Below are positions 46,115 through 57,857 of a stretch of DNA of 64,000 nucleotides, piece after piece. Below the pieces are notes generated by a model. That model had not been told where the DNA came from, made no database searches, and saw nothing but the letters and a program-made list of their open reading frames with translations. The translations under genes were made by a program, and so were the position numbers. The stretch is taken from NCBI GenBank assembly GCA_027946365.1, contig JAPEUQ010000010.1, positions 1,302,001 through 1,366,000 of the forward strand, read 5' to 3'. This DNA is from Kalmusia sp. IMI 367209. Lineage: Eukaryota > Ascomycota > Dothideomycetes > Pleosporales > Didymosphaeriaceae. Each line of letters starts with the position of its first letter. Position 1 is the first letter of the stretch.

Positions 46115-48547
46115 TCATCTCTCGTCAAGCTCTATGCTGGACCTGTCCTGTATGATATTTCTTATGCGCCTTATGTTGCATTCTTCCTCGCTAAATGAAC
46201 ATTTTTGGCCAAGTGAGCAACAAGCGCACTTGTTATCTAAGTAATTGAACAGCAGACATCTTGTGAACTCGCGGATATATTGTTGCAATAGAGCCCTCTT
46301 CGGTTCAACATCATTAAGCCAATTCCTAAATTTGGCTTTCAGGGAGCCGAATTGAATTATATGCCCTGAAAGAAAATTGACCGGAGTGCAGCCATTGGGA
46401 GAAAACGGGCAACTACATTCATCATAGGGAATGCCGATTACTTCTTTAACCCTTGCCATGTAACACTTTTCCGTGGGGAGAGCATCGACATTATGAGAAA
46501 AGAAACCCTCAGGATAATCAATTCGTTTCGCATAAAAATGAAGGGCGGTCAATGAAGCGTCGCGGTGTTTTGAGGATAGTCATAAGCCTTTTTCTGCAAA
46601 CCGGGCTACCATATTAAAATTAGCATAGAACCAGCTCTGCAGAAATGGCGTAAGCCCATTCCTGTGACTCATAGATCTTTTCAAACCCAGCACACTAAAA
46701 GGCATTAGCTGCATCAGGTGTGAGGTAGATCGCGCCGTGAAAATCCGCAAATTTATACACACTCTCTTCGTCAAGCTCTAAAGCTTGGGAACATCGATTC
46801 CGTGTGAAGTAAAAGTTTCATAGATCCAGGGTGCGTGTCTTTCCTTTTTCTGACCTTTGATTATGTTCAATTCTTGAGAAGCTGGATTACGGCAATAGCT
46901 CACTTGCCATATCTAGAAGTCTTGCGTGCCGATCAACGAGTGTTAGAACGAGTAGGGTGAGTACCTGCTGCCTTTTAGAACCTCTCAGCCTTGACGCATG
47001 TTGTAGTAAGCTTTTCGAAGGACTGGAAAGCGATCAATCTGCGTTAATAAAGTCCTCAACTGCATTGGTAAGTCCTAGTGCAACGGCTAAGTGTATTGGC
47101 CGCCGGCCATAGCAGTCTTCTACGTTGACGTCTGCACCGTTCTCAATAAGAACTTTCAGCCCAGGATGCCACAGCACGGCGAAATGTGCTAAAGCCAGGC
47201 CATTGATTGGAGAGCTACGATTTATATTTACAAGCTTGGCCTTGTTGATCGCTCCCCGAAATTGTTGGGATTCACCCTCCAAGTTAACAGACTAACACAA
47301 AGTTAGCATAGCTCAGATTTGCATGCCTGCCGGACAATTAACTATCGATCTGGTCTTCAGAACTTGTGCATTCTTGTATCTCGACTAGAAATTCTCTGCA
47401 AGAATATGTAGGATGTATCATAGCCATGGAGTTGAAAGGCTTCGAGAATTCGCTCCCAGCAGTTAACAGTCTCTTAAAAATGGACAGGTTGAGCAGCTTC
47501 TTGGAAACTGAAAACTCAGGATAGCAGTGCAATGGCCCAACTACTAACAGGAATCTTGAGTGTAGTGCCACCAACATCTATCAGAACCCTCCATGGCTAC
47601 GGAGAAGCTCGTTGTATTTGAAATGGCGCCCTTGTCCAGTAACAACGGAATTAAAGGTATATACACGTCATCCGGCTCTGAATATCTTTCAAAGGGGCGC
47701 TTGTATATTCAAAGGACACTCTATCAAACGTTAGCACAAGCCGCACTTAGATAGCTACATCCTATAATCTCACATTAAGCAAAGTACGTCCGTTTTGATC
47801 GGTATTAAGAGCCGAGGCTAGTTGCTTTTTGAAGAGATATTGTAGAGCGTCTTGAAGCCTCGGTATGTAAATGTGATGTAGCTCGGTGTTGTATAGTTGT
47901 TGCTTGGTATTTGGGATAGCACGAAATGCTGGAGAGACTTTTGGATCGATAAGCTTGGTTGTACCGATCACAATTGGGGAAATCGAAGATATTATCGTAG
48001 TCCACCAATTCCTTAACTGAAGACGAATATTGATGGTATTGAGAAGAAGCCAAGAGGGTAGCACAAGCTGCATTGCAAATTCAAGGCTTTGTTCAGGCTC
48101 CTAAGTCTATAATTCTAAATTCCCGGTCAGCCCCGCTTCGGCAAAATCAATATAGATGCTCAACAACATTGATGACCTCATGACAGTATCGGTAAGCGCT
48201 TGTGGGCAGTGAATATGGCGCGGTGATCATATTTGGAATCAGGTCGGCGCTGAAAGTTGGGTTTTCAGAAAAAGAAACTTACCAGAGTAGTGCGGAATAA
48301 CGCTATTAGTTTCAAAGACACCAACTCGCCATGAGACAAGAAGTTTTGGGTAGACGGCATAGTAGAAGTTGCTCCGTAACCACCATGTAAAGCCAATCTT
48401 AAATTATATAAATAAGCGGTTGCCTCCTGTAACGCAGAACTCTTCTCCCTCAGAGCTGCTTCGGAAAGTAATAAATCGGGCTCAGCCTGCTTCAAAGGCT
48501 CCTTGCTCAGATCATGTGGTATTGCAGGTTCAGCCTCGATGGACCGT
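46115..48547 (-). pseudogene. Decayed ankyrin-family gene
   Basis: Separate minus-strand frames give pieces of one fungal ankyrin protein. The N-side piece (48547-48265) reads LLLSEAALREKSSALQEATA and YNLRLALHGGYG. A middle piece (48073-47762) contains LPSWLLLNTINIRLQLRNW and ends NGRTLLNV. An ankyrin piece (47282-47034) reads HPGLKVLIENGADVNVEDCY. The C-terminal piece (46552-46115) has CSCPFSPNGCTPVNFL. At 47034-47036 a TGA interrupts the frame, yet the same frame stays open after it and reads LTLVDRHARLLDMASELLP, a family-like sequence, so the stop looks secondary. No start codon fits the N-side piece, and a stop lies just upstream. The intact length cannot be told, and some gaps may be introns. 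Confidence 0.65.
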
Positions 48548-48817
48548 TCAGCTCAGCCAGCCATCGCCTCTGCAGCCAATCAAGCCGCCTCGCTACCCTA
48601 CAACATTGGCGTCCTTAAAAAAAGCCTCCCCTTTCTTATTGGTTTTCATTCGGAATCTTTAGAGCTACGCGTCAGGGGCGGGATATGTTGCCTCAGCCTT
48701 GCGGTGTTGCCTATGCCTTATTCAATTTAATGGCATCAAACAATAGCACCACAATTTTTTTACAATGATGCATTTCTACCCTCTCCCGCAAAATTTCTCT
48801 CCCTATGGATACCAAAC

Positions 48818-51605
48818 ATGGCTAGCTCAGATATCACGGATAGACGCCGTTATACATGCGCCATCTCAGGTTCACAATCACCTTCGGGTCCGGTCAGCGT
48901 TCCAACATCGAAATCGGAAGGTCCGGAGAGTACTGAATACCAAGATAAAGTAGGTTCCAGTATTTCTGGCACAGGGTCAGCTCGTTTAGATCCGTCCAGG
49001 TCAATATCTGGGTCAATATCCGAGACTGAACCCCTTCTCTGCGATGCGAGATTTGGTAGAATCGAATTCTTTTCGCCTTGGTTTCCAGAAGTCGATCCCT
49101 CGCATGAGAGAGCAAACGGATGGCGGATATGGCACTCTAAGCGACGAAACTTGCTCTTATTCGCCGTCATTACGGCTTGGGCTGTCCTTCTCACTAACGT
49201 GGCGTGCGTCGTTATATTCGTCGTGAAATTTGGTCGCCAATCAAAGAGAGGACTCATACCAATATTCGAAGGAGACTGCAACAAGGTGAACAACTTCGGG
49301 CTTATCGCTCATGTCTGTGTAAACATCCTGTCGACACTTTTACTCGGCGCGTCCAACCTATGCATGCAGCTGCTCGTCGCGCCAACAAGGGACGAGGTGG
49401 ACGAAGCGCATCGTAAGAACAAATGGCTTGACATTGGGGTTCCGAGCTTGCGTAATCTATTACATATCTCAATACGGCGGAGAGTTTTGTGGTTGACCTT
49501 GGGTTTGAGTTCGATACCTCTGCATTTCATGTAAGATCCTCTACGCGATGTTACTTCCAGAGCACTGAAATTCCCGGTTTAGCTATAACTCTGCAGTCTC
49601 TACGTCTATCGCCCAGTATGGCTATGCCACTGTAGTAGCGAGCGAAAGCTTTCTACGCGGCGCAGACTTTGGAAACTGGACAGATATCACTACTGTTGGC
49701 GTTAATGACTTCAACACTTGGCCTCCCATGGATGTTTGGAACAATTCGCAAGCTTTTCAATACATAAAAACCAATGCGACCAATCCTTTATTATTCGAGA
49801 AGCTTTCAAATAAGGAATGTATCGAGAAATACCACAATGTCTTTTCAAAGCGCACGAATTTAGTGGTGGTCCTAGAAGATTTACCATCAGACCCTAAGAA
49901 CGCTTCAGTATACCAGTACATATACTGGCCGGCGCAATTTGGTGGATGGAGTCGTTACAATCCCTGTGAAACCGAACACGGGGAATTGCCATTTAATATC
50001 TCAGAATATCGGGACTTGAGAGTGGCCCACAGCGACATCAATTGCCAATGTATGAACTGTAACATTGACGGGCAATATGAAAATTGGACTAGGTTCAATC
50101 GAACAGTGCAATACTGTTTGAGTGAATATGCACACGGCGATCATTGTCGTATCAATTTCTCGCCGCTTGTATTTACAGGTAAGAGCATGGTTTCAAATTG
50201 CCTAGTAATCTACTAATGGTTTGAATCTTAGCCGTTTGTTGCTTGAGTCTAGTGAAATGTGTGTGCATATTAGTAACCCTTCAATGGTGCCAGCAGCCAG
50301 CCCTGTGCACTATTGGCGATGCTATCGCGTCATTTCTCGAGGTTCCTGATCATGCGACTGTTCACATGGGACCGGTCACGAAGTCTATGTTCAAAAGCCC
50401 TAAGTCTCGTGTGTGGACAGAGGATAGTACTCTACTTTGGCTTCCTCAGCCGCAGCGCTGGATCCAAGGTCCGAGTAGAAGACGATGGTTCTTCACAATA
50501 ATTTTGTATGAATACTCTCTCTTCGCACTGTTCAACTGTTCGGCCTGCCTAACTCATCGCTTCAATTACGATTTATCGAATTCCTATTTATGGAAACCTA
50601 TACTGCACTGTAACTAATCGTCCCATCATTCAAAAGCCATATATAGGGTATGACGCTAATAGTACTAGGTGTATGATTGCTGTAGCCGCTGCCTTAGGTT
50701 CTGCAATACCCGGTGTTTCAGGTACTAAGAAGCGCGACTCTACAAAGACATTCGCCTGGGACATGAGGCAAAGATTTGGCCAAATGGACCCAGATGCTTG
50801 GACAGGCTACTTTTTGCAACGCTATGTCAGTATCTCTGACGACACTTACGATTTGTGGTATACTTACTTGATGTCGACATCTAGGGAGCGAAAGGTTTAA
50901 TTCAAAATATCCTCTGGGCCAATATGTGGCAGGTCATCATCTCCTTCTTGTATCTCGCCTACAACGGCCTCTTAACATGCATGCTTGTAAGCGACGAGTG
51001 GAGCCGGTACGCGACGGAACGTAAAACACTCAGAGTAACACATCCCCGTGGGATCCAGCGCTCGACATACTTCCTCTCCCTGCCGTACAAATACGCAATA
51101 CCACTCATGGCGGCTAATACTACTCTTCACTGGCTGATATCCCAAAGCATTTTCATCGTCAGTATCACAACCTTTTATCCAAATTACGTCGAAACTGTGG
51201 AGTCCGAATTGCCGACGATGTCGTATACCGTCACGGGGTATAATATACAAATTACCATTATATGTAAGTACGGTCTTGATACACACACAGCGCATACTTT
51301 TAGTAGCTTACCTCCTAGCAATAATATTCGGCTTCTGTCTAGTAATCACCATAATCCTAGTATCCTGGTTCAATAGTATAGCTAGTGGTATTCCTCTAGT
51401 GTCAACTTGCAGCGCCGCCATCAGCGCAGCTTGCCACTGTCCAGAGGAAGACACGCACGCTAGTCTTTTGCCTGTTCAGTGGGGAGTCATCACAGAGGGC
51501 AATGAGACGCCAATTAGGTGTTCCTTTACTACTTTACGGAATCTGCGGTCGCCGAGGTTTGGAGAGGAAATCAGAGGCAAGAATATTGTGCGAGAGGTTG
51601 GATAG
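48818..51605 (+). CDS. DUF6536-type multi-pass membrane protein, 806 aa
   Basis: Model: 48818-49530, 49583-50178, 50232-50505, 50669-50825, 50885-51263, 51304-51605. A Ser-rich N-terminus (~100 residues) precedes the DUF6536 domain, seen in NLLLFAVITAWAVLLTNVAC and the conserved HVCVNILSTLLLGASNLCMQ, then SLRNLLHIS and LSSIPLHF. An outward loop rich in Asn, Cys and Trp follows. Further helices include WQVIISFLYLAYNGLLTCML and LAYLLAIIFGFCLVITIILV, ending in the family tail CSAAISAACHCP and LLPVQWGV. The function of this fungal family is unknown. Between 50825 and 50900 the frame changes; a 59-nt GTCAGT...CTAG intron would fix it, but a one-base loss would explain it equally, so the gene may be broken. 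The 163-nt third intron is long for this genome. Confidence 0.72.
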
Positions 51606-52536
51606 ATGTGAAGTAATGAATACTATCACGGCTATAATGGGCCAATCCCTCGGCCCAGCCTTAGGACAGGGCCGCCTAGAGGACGTATTATACGCTACTT
51701 GGCATAAATATCATCACCTACAACGAATCCTGAGTCTTCTTGAGGATCCGGCTTGACACATCCTGCACCACTATTTTTTTGTGAATTTGTCCCTATGAGG
51801 ATCTAGGGGATAGTTTCAGCGTCAACTGGTTTAGAGCCTCACAAATCATATAAGTGGAGGTATCACATTAAGAAGAGTCAACTAGACGAAGCAATCGTGT
51901 TACTCAACCTCGCTAAGTCGATCTATATAACCGTAGAAAGCTTAAAAGCTTAGATCGTAAAGCGAACTTATATCTATCAAAAACAAATTAATATATTATA
52001 CGTTATTTATAATAAGTATAATCATTTTCACTATCCTAGATAAGAGCTAAATAAAGAATGAACACTATTCCCTTACTGCGTCGCGAGACACAGGGTGTAT
52101 CTCGACACTTATATAATCTGGACATCTAATTACCTCTATGGCGTATATATCTGGAATCCTCCTTCAGTAAATCCGCACCAAAGTTCAAACCCCCTTCCCC
52201 CTTATTCTCATCCTCTCTATATATTATAGAACATATGTTACTAGAATCCCTCATTAATGATATTCGATTAGTTTATTCCCGAAGTAGAGATAGGAGATAG
52301 CTAACATAGGATGAGCTTGAATCTCCGGAAGAGGGCTAGCCTCTTCGAAGGCACCTCTGTGAGCGCCGTGATAACTACGCAACCTCCCACCATAATCTCG
52401 CGTGGCATTTTGCACAATGTTTCTATCCTCCTTGCCTATTCTACTCACTCTCAATATTTCACAACTAGGGCAACCTCCGCTACAAACCACCCGCAATGCC
52501 TTACCTTTTCCACCTTCTGTTTCCGCGAGAAGCGAT

Positions 52537-52599
52537 CTACAGTGCAGTGCGCAGGGAGCCGGTGCCGCTCCTAGAAAGACCCAAGCAAAGAGCCTGCAT
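52537..52599 (-). pseudogene. Sulfotransferase-like N-terminal fragment
   Basis: Twenty residues from an ATG at 52599, MQALCLGLSRSGTGSLRTAL, match the opening strand and P-loop of the fungal sulfotransferase-like P-loop family (consensus G-L-S-R-T-G-T-x-S-L). The frame stops at once, and the sequence after it does not continue the family in any frame. It looks like a truncated relic, but the match is short. Confidence 0.4.
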
Positions 52600-53032
52600 A
52601 GAGTTGCCAGGAGGACGGCGTCGTGCAGGCGGATCCAGGTTATGTAGTCGATTTATGGTCGCGTTGGGCGACGAGGCCGACACGTGGATGAGCATGATAC
52701 AAGGCAACTGAGTTGACGCAAAGACGATTGCTACGAACAAGCATAGCCATCAAGAATGTGTACTTGACGGTTCGAACTTCATCATATACACGAATGACGC
52801 AGGGCAAAATACACCCGTTCTCCACAATACTTTTCTTCTTTCGGAAAACGTGGGGGATTGATCGCTCAATTCTGAGCTTGAGTGGCTGAGCAGCGCTTCT
52901 GACATCAGACTTCTACGCCTTAGCTCGACGGGCAGCAGCCGGACTCCCAGACTGTCATCAACCCGGTAGGGTCTGGGTTTGAGAGACCCAATCGATTAGT
53001 GCGGATGAAATTGGAGATCGGGAGGTGTATTA

Positions 53033-53055
53033 ATTGGGATTGGGATTGGGATTGG
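53033..53055 (+). repeat. ATTGGG hexamer microsatellite
   Basis: Nearly four copies of ATTGGG in tandem. It is not the fungal telomere unit TTAGGG. Confidence 0.8.
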
Positions 53056-53342
53056 CCGTCGATCCGATTGACAAAAGTGGGACTTCAAGCATCTTGGTCC
53101 TATCTCGCCAATCTTAGCTTACAGCAGCCGCTAGTTGGCGAACCATCGTTGAGATATGCTCACCATGCCCAAACATCATGACCAAGCTCTGCATTGGTCA
53201 GTTTAAGCTCCTTGCAAGACTAAGAACCTCAATTTGAGAACCAGTAATACAGGCCTGTACCGATGATAATTATGTCCTATTCTTTTTAAGCATCACAGCA
53301 TGGTGGTCTGTTCGTATCCAGACTCATATGACAATAAGTCCC

Positions 53343-53786
53343 TCAGGCAGCCTCAGACGGCTTAATCTCGATAGCAAACCAGCCATACGGCTCTTCGCTC
53401 GCCCCATTCCAGCATCCAGCATCCAGCACTTTCGGAGTTGTTGAACAGTTGTAGTCTTTGTAAGCCAGCACGGTTTCTCCAGGTGTCTGGCCAAGTGTGC
53501 CATCTGCGTAGTCGACTTGGATCATCGCGGCTGGGTATCCCACCCCCTAAGGAAAATATGTCAACTCGTTGTTTCAGCGCGTGTGTGAAGAGCTTAGGGC
53601 TTAGCTTACATTTGAAAGGGCATGGCAGGTCACCGCAGCTGGCGGGGTGTTGGTGTCGCTTAAAATCTCATTGGCACCCTGGTACTTGCACGGCTGGAAA
53701 CTGGGGTTAATTGCCACGCGGTAACCAGCGAAAACAGGGCTAAAGAGCAGATAACTAGCAATGAGTGGGGATTTTGACGCAATCAT
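53343..53786 (-). CDS. Small secreted cysteine-containing protein, 126 aa
   Basis: Two exons (53786-53610, 53546-53343) join in frame across a 63-nt intron starting GTAAGC and ending CCTTAG. A signal peptide covers about residues 1-20 (MIASKSPLIASYLLFSPVFA, cleaved before GYRV). The mature ~106-residue part has four Cys (in FQPCKYQG, VTCHALSN, YNCSTTPK and DAGCWNGA), enough for two disulfides, and no membrane helix or known domain. It should be exported. Size, Cys content, single-gene setting in AT-rich DNA and lack of known family fit the loose definition of a fungal effector candidate, though many such proteins have other roles. Nearby are only relics. Confidence 0.7.
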
Positions 53787-54567
53787 GGTGATAAAGGCGA
53801 TACGATACTTTTCGCCGTGGAAACGTCTTGTCCCTCCGGCGAAAGCCTTTGTCTTATACTGCTGGTGAGACAGAGTGAGTATCCTGCAAGGTATCCTAGC
53901 TCCGCAGGAGCCCTACTCAATCGGAGCTTGACTAGAAGTAGGCGGGCTGAGCCGTATGTAGGAACATCAAATGCGGGGACCTTCCATTTACAGCTTAATT
54001 GCGGGGAAAGAGTAACTCGGGTCTCATTATGCAAAGAAATCCTCGACAGTTGTTCAATAGGGTATTGATTGTTTCACAACTTTCATGTGAAAGCTTTTAG
54101 GGCCGCATTCTGTAGTAAACATTATCTAAGTATCCAGAGAGCTCGGTCTTTCCTTGCTGGCACAACCGCATACTGGCTTTAGTATCAAGCTCAAGCAAAA
54201 CATCGGCATCTAAGCCTAAGCACGCCGAGAGCCATTCGATCAGATGTGCGTTTCGCCTAAGGAACACAAGATCGCCCCCATTCCCTTGCTGGCCAATTTC
54301 AAGTTGCGCGTCCTACACGGCATCTTCAACAAGGTCATATGAAATGACCGTGCGGAAAGTGACGCGATGTCTGGACGCCACTAGGAGCGCGTACTGCATC
54401 GTGATGAAAATTCATCATCAGTGGGTGCAGAGATTGATACTTTCGTCTTGCCTTCATGTGTATACAATCCCTCTTCGCGAGCCATTGCATCGGAATTCAC
54501 GATGCCCTCGTGCCATACTTGGTAGTGCACAATAGTGACGGTAATCTCGACAGCCTCACACGTGATA
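53787..54567. other. Intergenic, promoter of the small secreted protein
   Basis: No supported gene. The part near 53787 should be the promoter of the secreted-protein gene. Confidence 0.45.
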
Positions 54568-54981
54568 CTATAAAAAAATACTCCCCTCTACACATACCAT
54601 ACATACATATCCTACAATAAACAACTTATCTACGAATCTCCGCTCCACCCCTCCTCCCTTCCTCGTCTTTTCTACGCTGAGGCCCCACCCTGACCACATT
54701 CTCACTCGTTCCTCTATCCACCCCGATCCCGAAACGTGCTTCGTCTTTTTGCCTTTCTTATCCCCATATTTCCCATCAAACTTCTTCATCACATTTAGGG
54801 AACTCATATTCTCGGAGACACCCGCAGAAATTTCCTGGAGCGCAACGTCAAAACGACGTTTGTGGAGGGTGCATTTGTCGAGAAAGCTGTACTCGTGGGC
54901 AAGGGAGGTATGAGTGAGGCGAGCAGAGCTGCGGGAGCTGCAGGCGGAGACGGTACTGGTGCCATATACGACGTTGTGCAT
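54568..54981 (-). CDS. Hypothetical protein, 137 aa (doubtful)
   Basis: One open frame from ATG 54981. It is Ser/Lys-rich (ACSSRSSARL, GKYGDKKGKKTKHVSGSG) and ends with a short hydrophobic tail (FIVGYVCMVCVEGSIFL). I recognise no domain. Composition is coding-like, but there is no second line of evidence, and it may be part of a decayed gene or a chance frame. Confidence 0.3.
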   Translation of the reverse strand: MHNVVYGTSTVSACSSRSSARLTHTSLAHEYSFLDKCTLHKRRFDVALQEISAGVSENMSSLNVMKKFDGKYGDKKGKKTKHVSGSGWIEERVRMWSGWGLSVEKTRKGGGVERRFVDKLFIVGYVCMVCVEGSIFL

Positions 54982-56215
54982 GTGAGAACGGATCAAGGGC
55001 CTCCAATTCAAGATGGTTCCAGCTGACTATGTGATTTCCTGCCTGGATGACTCCTCATGGTTTTTGCCACATCTTGGACACAACGACCTGAGAGTTATTC
55101 ACTAATTCAATGATCACGCTTATCACAACCCTTTGCCTAGGATGGAAGCGGTTATCCTACGGTTCCATGAGATTAATGGACTTTTGTGTTCCTGGTTCTT
55201 CAAAGACCCTTTCAATTGACCGTATCTAGATTACAGCCTAATGTTTTCATATCATCCTTTAGCATGGCAAGCAATACCTCTACTAATCTTACAATCTCTA
55301 AATTAAATAACTCTCCTCATTGAAAGCATTAATTAGATACACTAATTATTAGCGCTAAACTTACCCAGAATCCTAAGAATGAATAACCAAATATCGTACA
55401 CTATCAAAAGGAGATGCAGATCAGTCTAGGTAATCCAGGCACTTGATTTAAGTAGTACTTTTCCTTATTATATACTACCTAGTTCTGTTAGTGATTATAT
55501 TAAGCTTCCCTATGATGAGTCCTATCTTTTGTAAGTTCTACTTACGTACATCCATTATTATCACTTCCATTTACACTATTAATGATAATGTCTTAGTGCT
55601 ACTCATAAGGCCTTAAATTAGGGACTCGAATATCTCTACATTAACTTTTTTTTTGCAGATATCCCATTAAACCTTTGCCTATCCATCCCTTATCTTTAGT
55701 CCTGTCCCGCTTCGTTGTAGATGAGGCTTATACTTCTGCGTCTCCTTGATAATAGACAAATCGTACGTCAGCATAAGTATTCTACCTATTATAGTACGAT
55801 CCTTTCAGTATCATAATATCAGAGTTAAAATACTTAAGTTAGCGGAGTACTGACTCAAGTGCGTAGAGTTCGTTGAGCGGCGAGCGGGACGAGCTAGCAT
55901 AAAGGTCTCGCAAAGGGTATCAATTACTACAAAGTCAACGAGTTTGAGTGCTACAAATAAGTCGCTAGCGGAGAAAGCGAAGTCTACAGACATCATAACT
56001 AGTGAAGCCCCTAAAAGAAGCCTTTTCTACCTCCACTTCGAATTTTATGGTAATACGAAGTCTAAAAAGGCCTATAATAAGCGACTTCTAAAATTAGCAC
56101 AATGTCGATTTCAGCTGTATGCTAAATCGATTCATGATATAAGACAGGCGCTTCTCGTGCTTTAAAATCTATATATCTCTCAGATCAATACTTACTATTT
56201 CAAGTTGCTACACGT
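54982..56215. other. Very AT-rich stretch
   Basis: Stops occur in all frames and words such as CTAATTA and TATAAT are common, as in RIP-mutated DNA. A 73-codon frame at 55944-56165 (Lys-rich) has no known motif and may be an old element fragment. Confidence 0.45.
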
Positions 56216-56885
56216 TTAAACAGTGTCCGGGAAAAAACCATGGCTGATACTTCGGAGCAAATTCACTGAGTACAGCAGGTGTTTTTTGATTTGCAATTGT
56301 TGGATCTTGTTAAACCTCTCTGTAAGGCGTGCACAGGTGACGTCATGGAGCACATGTTTGTCTTTCGTCCATCTGATAGGCGTCGCAACCCGGTAATCAT
56401 ACATAAATTCCGCATCATCTTTTGAGACTGAGTCTTTGGCGTGGTATCCAAGAAGCGCTTTGATGGATACCACGCTGGAGCGCTTGAGCTCGTGGTTGTA
56501 AACACAGCGTCCGGCAGTCACCTGGAGGTCATTATTAATCAACTAGCCAATGCCCGAGAACCACTCCACTTCACTAGGTTTGTCTTCAAACCCTAATTGG
56601 AGCTTCACGATGACTAGAATGGTCAGCTAGTAAGGGAACATAGTGCTAATAGCCCTGCCAATACCGTGTATGCATGTTCTCTATACTCACATCGGAATTT
56701 ACCTCCGGGGCTGAAATCCATTCCGCCAACGAGCGCCCGATTGTTACCCGCCAGTAAAACCTCGGTGACCTGGTCTCGTTGCAAGTCTTCAGATGGTTTG
56801 AGATCTGCCTAGCGAAGAGACCATACCTTCACTTTGAGCGTTCCTTGATCTACCATTTGATTGGAGCTAAGAGAAAAAGATTTCG
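56216..56885 (-). pseudogene. V8/trypsin-like serine protease relic with lost catalytic His
   Basis: Splicing at GTGAGT (intron end ...CATTCTAG) joins GGMDFSPGGKFR to FIVKLQLGFEDKPSEVEWF, then FSGIG, a TAG stop, and LINNDLQVTAGRCVYNHELK. In the fungal V8-like (glutamyl endopeptidase-like) family this site reads G-T-G-W-L-I and V-T-A-G-H-C-V-Y. The stop therefore sits at the Trp codon (TGG to TAG) and the catalytic His is Arg. After it, IKALLGYHAKDSV and DVTCARLTERFNKIQ follow the family, then the frame shifts; a third frame reads TPAVLSEFAPKYQPWFFPG. The Ser-bearing C-terminal part was not found. It cannot be an active protease. Confidence 0.72.
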
Positions 56886-57857
56886 TTAAACAGCGATGTA
56901 TCGACTTCAAAATGAGGTATAAATTGGGAATGAAGAGACGACAGCAATTGCATCAGCAGTGGGTGGAGTGCTGGCAAAATCTAGTTTCACATGGCACAGC
57001 CTCTGAGGTCGCCATAGTGTCAGATTGGTGACAAATTTAGATCGCTCATTCACGCTTGATAGAACGCGCACCGATCAATATACACTCATTCTTCACAACC
57101 GGCCTGTACTTTATATCTTGCCAAATGCCTTGCTTGGTTTTTGTTACAAGCTGATTGCATGTCTATGCCTAATTTGACGACCGTAAGTTCGGAACTGGCT
57201 TCTTACGCAGGATGAATGATACTCACTGGATCAATTTGCGTCGATGTAACCCTACCTGGCGGCATGACCAGCAACCCAGTAACAGGTTAGTGTGCCCAGC
57301 CAACCGGTGTGCCGTCGGTGATAGCTATCACATGATTTGACTTACTTGGCATGTATATATAGATCTTAGCTAGTAATATAGCTCTAGCTCCCTGATTAGT
57401 AGGATATATCTAGTAAATTACCTTATTTAATACTAGTAGCTAAGCTAAAAAGATTTGATCCTATTAGTGAATATGCTATTAAAACTGCTTTTACCTTTCA
57501 ACAGTTAATAGGACTCACGAAAGCCTTACTTGTTATCTATATGTCTTAGAATATCGTATCTTCCCTATCGTGTTGGTATTAGGCCGCCTTATTGGGGCCT
57601 TGTCCTTATATATCACTCATTTCATTATAGGTCTTCTGTTAGAGCCCACACATTCTCTACGCTGGGCTATATTTGCGATATTATCTGGGCGGTGGGGAGG
57701 GAGGGGGAGGGGCCACCCCAATCTGCATATATGTGGGAAGGCAGAGGGTTCCATGGCCTGACGACGTTGACAATCAGCAGAGCGTCCCCGGTGCGGGGCA
57801 CGAAAGGCTCTGGCTCAACACTAAATTTAGGGGTCCCAATTTCACGGGCTGCACTGA
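56886..57857. other. AT-rich stretch between two relics
   Basis: Positions 57350-57520 are dense in CTAG-, TAGTA- and ATATA-type words. No supported gene. Confidence 0.45.

Larger units (their letters stand above)
51606..53342. other. AT-rich stretch with gene fragment
   Basis: Positions 51780-52290 are very AT-rich with stops in all frames. A sulfotransferase-like N-terminal fragment lies at 52537-52599 and a short hexamer repeat at 53033-53055. Frames at 52254-52496 on both strands have no motif. Confidence 0.45.

Noticed and set aside
53033..53055. Possible telomere-like repeat
   Set aside because: The unit is ATTGGG, not TTAGGG, and is under four copies long.
55944..56165. Lys-rich 73-codon plus-strand frame in AT-rich DNA
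   Set aside because: Could be an element fragment, but no motif supports it.
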